Positions 6,288 to 13,205 of a stretch of 13,912 bases of DNA are shown piece after piece. Below the pieces are notes generated by a model that was given only the letters and a program-made list of their open reading frames with translations, was not told the DNA's origin and searched no databases. Location of the stretch: assembly GCA_032249575.1 (NCBI GenBank), contig JAVVHL010000023.1, forward strand, positions 1-13,912. Reading direction: 5' to 3'. The stretch is from Calditenuis sp032249575. Lineage in GTDB: Archaea; Thermoproteota; Nitrososphaeria_A; Caldarchaeales; Calditenuaceae. Every line of letters starts with the position of its first letter. Position 1 is the stretch's first letter. A program made the position numbers and the translations under genes.

Positions 6288-7145
6288 ATGTCACAAATCG
6301 TTCGGGTTCTGTTAGTTGCCGCGGCGCTGGCACTGGTCGGGACTGTGATGGTGTATGGGATATGGCATTCCGGACCGAGAGGGATCCTCGTCTACGCAGC
6401 GCCAACGCTCGCGGTCCTCGCCGACGAGGCGGCCAGGCAGATGGGAGGGAAGGTGGACGTGGTCGTCATGGGAAGCATGGCAGCGGTTAGGCAGGTCCAG
6501 ATGGGAGCGAAGCCAGACGTCATCCTGAGCGTCGACGCGGAGCTGGTGAAATTCCTGAGCTCCTACAGGAAGGTCGTCGATCTCGGGCGGTTCGAGCTGA
6601 TCTTGGTGTGCAGGAAAGCCCTTGACCTCGAGGAGATTGGCAGGGCAACTATAGGTCTGGCAGATCCCAACATCGCTCCTATCGGATACAGGGCCATCGC
6701 CGCGCTGTACTGGCTCTCGGTCAGGTCTAACCTCATCGACCTCAACGAGCTCGAGCGATCGCTCTCCGTCAAGTTCGTTCAGGACCCTGACGGAAGGTCG
6801 GTGACGATGGACGTGAGGCATGTTTCGGCCAGCGGCAGGTTCAAGATGAGGGAGGACTTGGCGATGACCTTCACGATGCTCGAGAACGGCTCGGTCGATT
6901 GCATCTTCGCCCACACACCATTTGCGATATCGAGGGATCTTGTCGGCAAGTATCACGTGTTGAGGATGCCGGAGGAGGTCAGCTTCGCGAACGATCCACC
7001 TGTGCGGTTCAAAGCGATAACGATGCTCGGAGAGATCGAGGTGAAACGGTTGACGGCGGTTGCGATCGTCTTCACAGAGCAAGGGGAGGAGTACGTGGAC
7101 AGGGTCCTCTCGCTGAACCTATCGAAGTACGGGTTGATAAAGTAG
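6288..7145 (+). CDS. wtpA: Tungstate/molybdate ABC transporter substrate-binding protein (WtpA/ModA-like)
   Basis: A 285-residue extracellular oxyanion-binding protein, the receptor of the uptake system. One N-terminal hydrophobic segment (about 6-25, RVLLVAAALALVGTVMVYGIW) acts as uncleaved anchor or signal; there is no lipobox cysteine. The mature part has the family pattern: VYAAPTLAVLADEAARQ, then VVVMGSMAAVRQVQMGAKPDVILSVD (the GSxAAVRxxxxGxxxDV motif of WtpA/ModA), then GLADPNIAPIGYRAIAAL, equivalent to the SDPxxDPxGYR motif of archaeal WtpA. This points to WtpA rather than bacterial ModA. Three in-frame ATGs lie at 6264, 6279 and 6288; the last is chosen because it sits 30 nt after the TATA-like element. 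The gene abuts the permease gene with no intervening base, forming an operon. Confidence 0.88.
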   Translation: MSQIVRVLLVAAALALVGTVMVYGIWHSGPRGILVYAAPTLAVLADEAARQMGGKVDVVVMGSMAAVRQVQMGAKPDVILSVDAELVKFLSSYRKVVDLGRFELILVCRKALDLEEIGRATIGLADPNIAPIGYRAIAALYWLSVRSNLIDLNELERSLSVKFVQDPDGRSVTMDVRHVSASGRFKMREDLAMTFTMLENGSVDCIFAHTPFAISRDLVGKYHVLRMPEEVSFANDPPVRFKAITMLGEIEVKRLTAVAIVFTEQGEEYVDRVLSLNLSKYGLIK

Positions 7146-7844
7146 ATGGACAGGCTCCAGCTCTATGCCCTTTCAGTCGCATTGTTCTATTTCGGCTTCC
7201 TCACCATACCAGCGATCATAAGGTACCAGCTGACTCTGACGGAAGAGTTCGTGCAGGCGCTGATGAACACAGCGATAGCCGCAACTCTGTCGACGCTGTT
7301 AGTCATGCCTGTCGCTGCCTTAGCGGCACAAGGAAGCCTCTCAGGTCTCGGCAAGGCGGTTGTACCTGTGGTGACCGCGACGGTCTCGATGCCCCACACC
7401 GCTGTCGGCGTGCTGCTCGCACCTCTCGTCTTCGGCTTAGGAATTTCGGACACGACGGTTGCGATCGTTCTGGCTATGGCGGTCGTCTCGCTCCCCATAG
7501 GCTTCACCGTCATAAGGGGCGCAATAACGTCGCTCGGCCTGGGATACTTCGAGTTCCTCAGGAGCATGGGCCTCTCGGGGTTCAGGATGACCGCGATGAC
7601 CCTCCGCTCCGTGAGGACCGCCGTCCTCCTCGCCTTCCTCCTTTCCTGGTTCAGGGCCTTCTCAGAGCTCGGCGCGCTGCTGATAGTGGCGAGGCGGCCC
7701 TTGACCGTGGGGGTGTACATCTACGAGTTCTTCCTCTCGAGGGGGACGGAGTTCGTGGTTGGCGGGGCCCTCGTCCTCGTCCTGCTATCGTTGATGGTGG
7801 GCTTCGTCATCTCGAGGCTGGAGAGGGATGCTGGAGGTCGTTGA
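7146..7844 (+). CDS. wtpB: Tungstate/molybdate ABC transporter permease (WtpB/ModB-like)
   Basis: A 232-residue inner-membrane permease. I count about six hydrophobic segments at residues 6-26, 42-62, 72-98, 101-123, 155-178 and 203-226. The cytoplasmic coupling loop EFLRSMGLSGFRMTAMTLRSV (about 136-157) matches the EAA motif (EAAxxxGxxxxxxF), which docks on the ATPase. The N-terminal part has the ModB-type NTAIAATLSTLLVMPVAALAA and SMPHTAVGVLLAPLVFG. It starts directly after the modA-like stop and its 3' end overlaps the ATPase gene by 17 bases, so the three are translationally coupled. Confidence 0.92.
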   Translation: MDRLQLYALSVALFYFGFLTIPAIIRYQLTLTEEFVQALMNTAIAATLSTLLVMPVAALAAQGSLSGLGKAVVPVVTATVSMPHTAVGVLLAPLVFGLGISDTTVAIVLAMAVVSLPIGFTVIRGAITSLGLGYFEFLRSMGLSGFRMTAMTLRSVRTAVLLAFLLSWFRAFSELGALLIVARRPLTVGVYIYEFFLSRGTEFVVGGALVLVLLSLMVGFVISRLERDAGGR

Positions 7845-8499
7845 CTTCGAGGTGAGGGCCTACGGCATCGAGGTCAGGGTCGACGAGCTCCGCGTCTCTG
7901 GGAGGACGGTGTTGCTCGGCCGGAACGGTTCGGGGAAGACCACGCTCATGAGAGCAGTAATGGGTTTCCTCAGGCCCGAGAGAGGGAGGGTCCTGGTGGA
8001 CGGAAAGGACGTCACTGGCCTCCCGCCCGAGAGGAGGCCGATGGGATACGTCCCCCAGACGCAGGTGGTCCTTCCGATGAGGCCGATCGAGCAGCTGGAG
8101 TACTTCGCCAGACTTCACAACGCCGACTGGAGGCCTGTAGCCGAGAGGCTGGGCCTTCTCGAAGCGTTGGGAAAGGAGGGGCTCTCGGGTGGTGAGAGGC
8201 AGCTGCTGAACTTGGCGACCGTTCTGCTCAGGCGGCCGAGGGCGCTGGTCCTGGACGAGCCCACATCGCACCTCGACTTCCCGAACAAACTCTTGGTCCT
8301 AAGGGCACTGAGATCCATCAACGTGCCTACCCTCTACGTGACCCACGACCCGCTCGAGGCCTTTCTCCTGGCCGACGAGATCGCGGTGCTCAAAGACGGA
8401 AGGCTCGAGGGACCTGAGAGGAACAGGATGAGGGAGTGGGCGGAGGAGTCGTTCGGGAGATTCGCCTCGCTTTACGCGGAGATGCTAGGATCCGAGTAG
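7828..8499 (+). CDS. wtpC: Tungstate/molybdate ABC transporter ATPase, lacking C-terminal MOP domain
   Basis: A 223-residue ATP-binding subunit that powers the permease. Walker A is GRNGSGKT (31-38), the Q-loop is VPQ with Gln77, the signature is LSGGE (119-123), Walker B is ALVLDE (139-144), the D-loop is SHLD and the H-loop is THD with His173. ModC/WtpC proteins are usually 340-360 residues because a C-terminal TOBE/MOP regulatory domain follows the ATPase. Here the protein stops about 30 residues after the ATPase core, so that domain is missing. The only MOP domain in the module is in the divergent regulator, so transport is probably controlled through transcription rather than by oxyanion inhibition of the ATPase. 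The start overlaps the permease 3' end by 17 bases. The stop is 13 bases from the convergent aEF-2 stop. Confidence 0.92.
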   Translation: MLEVVDFEVRAYGIEVRVDELRVSGRTVLLGRNGSGKTTLMRAVMGFLRPERGRVLVDGKDVTGLPPERRPMGYVPQTQVVLPMRPIEQLEYFARLHNADWRPVAERLGLLEALGKEGLSGGERQLLNLATVLLRRPRALVLDEPTSHLDFPNKLLVLRALRSINVPTLYVTHDPLEAFLLADEIAVLKDGRLEGPERNRMREWAEESFGRFASLYAEMLGSE

Positions 8500-8512
8500 C
8501 TTTCCTCTCTCC

Positions 8513-11500
8513 TTAAGCCTCCTCCACGAAGTCCTCGACCGTCGGCAGCTTCAGAGGCATCCCCTTCCTCTTCCTGATCTCCATCACGACCTTCTCGAAG
8601 AGCGATGCGGGGACTGGCCTCCAAGCAGCGAACTCCATTCCCCAGAACGCCTTTCCCATCGTAGCGGCCCTCATCTGGTCCGCCAGGTCTCCGGCCTCCG
8701 CAGCCGGTATCTCGCCGATGACGGTCGTGACGTATTCTGACTGGACGACGTTCGATATCTTGCCCCTCTTGGAAGATATGATCGATGTGACGGCTCCCAT
8801 GAAGTCCTGCGGAACCTTGACGTCTATCCTCATTATCGGCTCGAGGAGCGTGGGCTCGGCGGTAAGCATGCTAGCGTAAATGGCCCTCCAAGTTGCAGGA
8901 GCTATCTGGGCTAGTCCCCTGTGCACCGGGTCCTCGTGGAGGTCGACGTTCACAAGGACCACCTTCATCCCCCTCACCTTCTCCCCAGCCAGCGGCCCCT
9001 CCTGTACGACCCTCTGGAAACCGCTGAGGATGTAAGCCTTCGTCTCGTGGAGGTATTGGGCGCCCTTGGTCATGTCGACGAATATGTTGCCGTTCGGGTC
9101 GATCATCCAGACGCCCCTCGCCTCATCGGTGTCCCAGCCGTGGTCCCTGAGGATCTTCGCGATCGTCCTCCTGTCCATCTCGTCAAACAACTCGCCCCTC
9201 CTGATCAGCTCCACGACTTCGTCCTCCAGCTTCTCGACGTAGATGTAGATCCTGTTGTGCTTGTTCGGCGACTTGCCCTCGAAGACCTTTCCCCTCTTCA
9301 GGACCGACTCCCTGTACAGGATGATCGGTTTGCCAGCAACCACCTCTAGCCCCGCCTTCTGGATCCAAGTCAGCGCTATCTCCAGGTGCAGGGTCCCCAT
9401 TCCGCTGATCAGGTACTCGCCCGTCTCTGGCCTTATCGTCGTCACCAGCGTCGGGTCCTCTATCGTCAGCTTGTTCAGGAACTCTATCAGCTTCGGGAGG
9501 TCCTTGCTGTGCTTAGGCTCGATCGCGACCGTCACCACCGGGTCCGAGACGTACTTCAGCGACTCGAAAGGCACAATATCGATCGTCGAGAGCGTGTCGC
9601 CGGCCCTCGCCTCCTCGATGCCGAGCAGCGCGGGTATGTTCCCTGCTGGAAGCTCGTTGACGATCTCCCTGTTCGGGCCCATGTAGACTGTGACCTGCTG
9701 GATCCTGCGCTCGATGTTGCGGCCGACGATTTTGATGACGTCACCGTCCCTGACCGTACCGCTGAAGAGCCTGCCGGTCGCCACGACGCCTGCCTGAGGA
9801 TCGACCTTGACGTCGGTCACGATCATCACAGGTATGCCGCTGTCGTTGCACTCGATCATGTCCTTCCCGACCTCCGACTCTATGTCTCCCTTCCAGATCT
9901 TCGGTATCCTGTAGCGCTGTGCAACGTGCGGCGGCGGGTGGTTCTTGATCACCATCTCGAGTATGGCCTCGTGGAGCGGAAGGGTCTCCCTAAGCCAGTC
10001 AATGTTGCCCTCGTTGAAGGCCTTCATGATGTCGCTGAACTTGACCCCCTTCTTCTGGGCCTGCTGGAGCGTGAAGCCCCACCTGTCCTTCGAGCTCCCC
10101 ATCGCCACCGTGCCGGCCTGGAAGCTCACCTTCCAAGCGTCCTTGTACTCGGGCTCGGCGTACATCTCGATGAGCCTGTTGACGTCCAAGACGATCCTGC
10201 TGATGACCTCCTGGATCTTCTCCGGCGTGAGCCTCAGCTCCTTTATCAGCCGATCGATCTTGTTGATGTAGAGCACCGGCTTGACGCGCTCCCCGAGGGC
10301 CTGCCTGATGACCGTCTCCGTCTGAGTCATGACGCCCTCAACCGCATCGACCACCACGATGGCACCGTCGATCGCCCTGAGGGCCCTCGTCACCCTTCCG
10401 GAGAAGTCGACGTGGCCTGGCGTGTCGATGAGGTTGATGATGTAGGGCTTGCTGTCCAGCTCGTAGTAGAGCGAGATGTTGGCGGCCTTGATCGTCATCT
10501 GCCTCTGCTGCTCCTCCTCCAGGTAGTCGAGCGCCAGGGCCTTACCAGCCAAAGCCGGAGAGAGCAGTCCTGCAGCGGCAAGGAGGCTGTCTGTAGTCGT
10601 GGTGTTGTGCACCACGACGCCGTTGGCGATGAATGTGGAGGTCCCCTCAACGGTCAGATCATAGACGTCGAACTCGCCCCGCTCCTCCTTCAGATCTGTT
10701 ACCTCCACGAACCTGACCTCCGCGTCGCAGAGCTTCCTCCAGTTCTCGAGGATGCGGGTGATTCTGTCCCTGCCCCTTCCATCGCCCTCGACCAGGTCCT
10801 GCCAGATTTCCGCGAAGAATCTGCCCTCTTCTGTCAGAGCGTACCACATCCCCTCCCTTTCGATGAGACCGTCGCTGCGCAGCGAGGCGATCAGTCCCCG
10901 GAGGACATGGACAGGGATCCCTGTGACGGCCGACAGCTCCTTAATGGATCCCACACCCTCGATGTGCCTGATGACCGTCAGCCTCTTCCTGGCACCGTCC
11001 AGATCCGAGAGCGCGCTGCTGAACCTCTCCACGACGGCCCTCAGGACGTCGCGCGTCAGCTGCTGCTCCCCAGCCTCGTACTTGGCGTAGTAGGGCAACC
11101 GCAGGCTCGAGGCTGAGAGTCCCAGCGCAATCCTCAGGTCCCTCAGCTCCTCCGGCTCGATAGGTATCAGGTCCACGGCCCTGTTGGCGGAGAGACGCTT
11201 CAAGAGCGCGGCAAGTCTCCTCCTCTTTGCTACGTCGGAGAAGCCGACCTTGGAGGCGAAGGGAAGCAGCTGGCTGCCGGAGACGGCGACCACGCGGTAG
11301 GGTCCCTTCCGGCTGACCGAGGACACGATCCCGAGGCGCAACAACACAATCGGCAGCTTCTCCCCGAGGTCCTCCGAGGCCGTCGAGAGCGTCACCGCCC
11401 TGCGGCCCATCTCGACCGAGCCGTCCGTGTCGTAGAGCCCCCTGAGGAAGGCGGCAAGGTACTGGTTACCCATCTGGGCCAGCAGCTCGGGGAACGGAAC

Positions 11501-12544
11501 GCTCCGCGCCTTCTTCTTCAGCGGATACCCGAAGACCTCGTGGAGGAAATAGATGAGCGTGAGACCGCCGTGGTGATCGACCCTGAGCGTCGTCCTCATC
11601 CTGACTGTGCGGCACGAGACGCCGAAGCATTCGCGCATGTACCGCACGTACCTCGAGAGGATTTGCCGGTTGGTGGTGGTGAGCGATGCCCTTGTGGTGC
11701 CGTCGCCGACCAGCAGGCCGTAAAGGTAAGCCAGCTTGAGGAAGGCGGAGGAGCTCTTGGGGAGCCTGATCTTCTTTGAGAGCCTGCCTGTCCTCTCGAT
11801 CGAGCTCCTGTAGGCGAGGTATGCGATGCCGTCGTAGACCTCGTCCCTCCTGAGGCCGAGACGGTCTGCGATCCTGAGCAGGTCGCCCAGCCTGAACCTT
11901 CCTCTTCTCGCCCCCGCGCAGAACGTCTTGTACCCAATTGGTGAGGCGATGAGGGCGTGGACGTCCCTGATCCCCAATCTCCTCAGCTCCTGATAGATCA
12001 GCCGCTTAAGGTCGGGGGAGAGGTAGGCGATATAACGCTCCGGGTCGAGCCTGCTGAGGACGATCTCCTTCACACCGCTCAGATCCTTCGGTATGCTCTT
12101 CAGCACCGCAGGGACTGCGACGCGGTCGCCGACCTTCAGCTCGTCCGCCCTCTTCCACGTCACGATCCCTGACCTCGTGAGCACGAAGAACGGATGCTCC
12201 GGCGTGGTAGCCAGGGTGAATCCGGTCCTGAGCCTCACCCGTACGATCCTGTCGCTCTTGAGCTTCCAGACGTACCTGACGTTGCGGTCCTTGACGTTCA
12301 GGTCGTTGGGGTCGACGGAGTCGACCATCAGACCCTCGACGCTGACGCGTTCGACCTGCCTACCCATCGCCGCGGATTCGTAGAGCTCTCTGATCCTGAC
12401 GAGCCTGCCGTCAGAGACGCAGACGATCGAGTCGCCGGATATGCACTTCCCGTGGTCAACATGTGCTATGATTCCTATGTTCCTGATCTGGTCCTTGTTC
12501 CTCAGGATCTCCTTGACCTCCGAGATCCTTTTCACCCTCGGCAT
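8513..12544 (-). CDS. fusA: Elongation factor aEF-2 precursor with an in-frame intein
   Basis: A single continuous frame of 1343 codons. Removing the intein (residues 34-647) leaves a 729-residue protein, the normal length for archaeal EF-2, the GTPase that drives ribosomal translocation. The joined exteins restore the P-loop AHVDHGK + TTTTDSLL. Later motifs are the switch I RQMTIKAANISL, G3 DTPGHVDFSGRVTRAL and G4 NKIDRL. Domain IV has the diphthamide loop LHEDPVHRGLAQ; the target histidine is precursor residue 1208, residue 594 of the spliced protein. Loop positions next to the histidine (Pro before Val, Leu after Gly) vary among archaea as I recall. The ATG at 12544 gives MPRVKRISEVKEIL, a usual EF-2 N-terminus. 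A TATA-like box (12575-12584) lies upstream. The gene converges on wtpC. Confidence 0.96.
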   Translation of the reverse strand: MPRVKRISEVKEILRNKDQIRNIGIIAHVDHGKCISGDSIVCVSDGRLVRIRELYESAAMGRQVERVSVEGLMVDSVDPNDLNVKDRNVRYVWKLKSDRIVRVRLRTGFTLATTPEHPFFVLTRSGIVTWKRADELKVGDRVAVPAVLKSIPKDLSGVKEIVLSRLDPERYIAYLSPDLKRLIYQELRRLGIRDVHALIASPIGYKTFCAGARRGRFRLGDLLRIADRLGLRRDEVYDGIAYLAYRSSIERTGRLSKKIRLPKSSSAFLKLAYLYGLLVGDGTTRASLTTTNRQILSRYVRYMRECFGVSCRTVRMRTTLRVDHHGGLTLIYFLHEVFGYPLKKKARSVPFPELLAQMGNQYLAAFLRGLYDTDGSVEMGRRAVTLSTASEDLGEKLPIVLLRLGIVSSVSRKGPYRVVAVSGSQLLPFASKVGFSDVAKRRRLAALLKRLSANRAVDLIPIEPEELRDLRIALGLSASSLRLPYYAKYEAGEQQLTRDVLRAVVERFSSALSDLDGARKRLTVIRHIEGVGSIKELSAVTGIPVHVLRGLIASLRSDGLIEREGMWYALTEEGRFFAEIWQDLVEGDGRGRDRITRILENWRKLCDAEVRFVEVTDLKEERGEFDVYDLTVEGTSTFIANGVVVHNTTTTDSLLAAAGLLSPALAGKALALDYLEEEQQRQMTIKAANISLYYELDSKPYIINLIDTPGHVDFSGRVTRALRAIDGAIVVVDAVEGVMTQTETVIRQALGERVKPVLYINKIDRLIKELRLTPEKIQEVISRIVLDVNRLIEMYAEPEYKDAWKVSFQAGTVAMGSSKDRWGFTLQQAQKKGVKFSDIMKAFNEGNIDWLRETLPLHEAILEMVIKNHPPPHVAQRYRIPKIWKGDIESEVGKDMIECNDSGIPVMIVTDVKVDPQAGVVATGRLFSGTVRDGDVIKIVGRNIERRIQQVTVYMGPNREIVNELPAGNIPALLGIEEARAGDTLSTIDIVPFESLKYVSDPVVTVAIEPKHSKDLPKLIEFLNKLTIEDPTLVTTIRPETGEYLISGMGTLHLEIALTWIQKAGLEVVAGKPIILYRESVLKRGKVFEGKSPNKHNRIYIYVEKLEDEVVELIRRGELFDEMDRRTIAKILRDHGWDTDEARGVWMIDPNGNIFVDMTKGAQYLHETKAYILSGFQRVVQEGPLAGEKVRGMKVVLVNVDLHEDPVHRGLAQIAPATWRAIYASMLTAEPTLLEPIMRIDVKVPQDFMGAVTSIISSKRGKISNVVQSEYVTTVIGEIPAAEAGDLADQMRAATMGKAFWGMEFAAWRPVPASLFEKVVMEIRKRKGMPLKLPTVEDFVEEA
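10604..12445 (-). mobile_element. Intein with LAGLIDADG homing endonuclease, inserted in the aEF-2 P-loop
   Basis: A 614-residue intein (precursor residues 34-647). Block A begins at Cys34 (CISGDSIVCVSDG). Block B has TPEHPFF with His117. Block C is LYGLLVGDG (274-282, Asp281). Block D has KKKARSVP (343-350). Block E is LRGLYDTDG (367-375, Asp374). Block F is EFDVYDLTVEGTSTFIANG (624-642) and block G ends VVVHN, with His646 and Asn647. The +1 extein residue is Thr, a permitted nucleophile. All splicing residues and both endonuclease aspartates are present, so both activities are predicted intact. Residues about 190-245 and 465-590 are extra to the minimal DOD intein and look helix-turn-helix-like. 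The insertion lies between Lys and Thr of GHVDHGK|T, so the precursor cannot bind nucleotide until spliced. Base composition resembles the host gene by eye, giving no sign of very recent arrival. Confidence 0.95.
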
Positions 12545-12574
12545 CCTTTTCCCCGCGGGTCCTTTCCCCCACTA

Positions 12575-12584
12575 CATTAAAAAC
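12575..12584 (-). promoter_or_regulatory. TATA-like box for aEF-2
   Basis: Minus-strand GTTTTTAATG, the strongest AT-rich stretch in the region, centred about 36 nt before the ATG at 12544. It predicts a leader of around 10 nt containing a purine-rich GGGGAAAAGG run just before the start. Confidence 0.5.
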
Positions 12585-12641
12585 CGAATTCCTTGCGCTC
12601 GGATGGTCTGCTGACCACCGGGATTTTCGCAAAGCCCACTC

Positions 12642-12648
12642 CTATTAG
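12642..12648 (+). promoter_or_regulatory. Weak TATA-like box for the 177-residue membrane protein
   Basis: CTATTAG, centred about 27 nt before the ATG at 12672. Spacing suits a leaderless transcript, but the match is weak. Confidence 0.3.
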
Positions 12649-12671
12649 TCAGGGCGTTCCACAGCGAGTGG

Positions 12672-13205
12672 ATGCGGGCCGTAAGGTCCGGATGGGGGCC
12701 CCTGCCAGGAGCGCTGGCTGTCGCCTCTGGGATCGCCTACCTCATCGGCTACTCGCTCCTCTCAGGCTCGGTGACGTACAACGCAGCTCCGCCGCTCGGC
12801 ATCAATGGCATCATACTGGTTCCCGCATACATCGAGTCTCAGACTTACACGGGGCCTGCGACGCAGGTGATAGGTGATGGCTTCGTCCTGACAATCAGGT
12901 GGCTGGCCTTCGGGCTGGGGATCGCCATCTCGGTGCTGCTGGCGCTGAACGTCTATTATCTGACGGCCTTGTACGTCACGGGGAGGATCAGGAGCTGCCT
13001 CGTCGTCTCCGGAGGGTCCTTCGCCGGTGCTGTGCTCGGCTTCATGGCATCGGCCTTCTACCTCTGCTGCGGCTGGGCTCCTTCCCTTATCCTGCTGGCC
13101 CTGGGAATAGGCGTGGCTGGGACGCTCGGCCTGATCCCCGGATACATAGGAGCGTTCCTGCTGGGGCTGAACGCCTGGGTCCTCAGGAAGCGCGCTTCAG
13201 GGTGA
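12672..13205 (+). CDS. Small integral membrane protein, family not recognised
   Basis: 177 residues with four hydrophobic segments at about 12-33, 72-100, 108-132 and 136-168. Between the first and second lies a roughly 40-residue polar loop (SVTYNAAPPLGINGIILVPAYIESQTYTGPATQ), probably outside the cell by the positive-inside rule, since RKR follows the last helix. The notable residues are adjacent cysteines at 132-133 (FYLCCGWAPSL), plus Cys109, at the end of a membrane segment just before a proline. Such a pair could bind metal or be redox-active, but I cannot assign a function. It converges on the cupredoxin gene with no base between the two stops. A shared role in respiration or copper handling is only suggested by proximity. 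ATG 12672 is supported by a weakly TATA-like sequence. Confidence 0.75.
   Translation: MRAVRSGWGPLPGALAVASGIAYLIGYSLLSGSVTYNAAPPLGINGIILVPAYIESQTYTGPATQVIGDGFVLTIRWLAFGLGIAISVLLALNVYYLTALYVTGRIRSCLVVSGGSFAGAVLGFMASAFYLCCGWAPSLILLALGIGVAGTLGLIPGYIGAFLLGLNAWVLRKRASG

Noticed and set aside
8497..8515. Pyrimidine-rich run after wtpC as a terminator
   Set aside because: CTTTCCTCTCTCC lacks the uninterrupted T-run usual in archaeal termination, and it also forms the end of the convergent aEF-2 gene.
9386..11116. A 576-codon open frame on the plus strand, opposite aEF-2 and its intein
   Set aside because: Its translation is low-complexity and rich in Asp, Leu, Arg and Pro, as expected for the antisense of a GC-rich gene. 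The minus strand encodes an unmistakable EF-2 and intein throughout.
8513..12544. aEF-2 as two genes or a pseudogene interrupted by foreign DNA
   Set aside because: The frame runs uninterrupted through the insert, the insert has all intein splicing residues at its edges, and the joined exteins give a complete EF-2.
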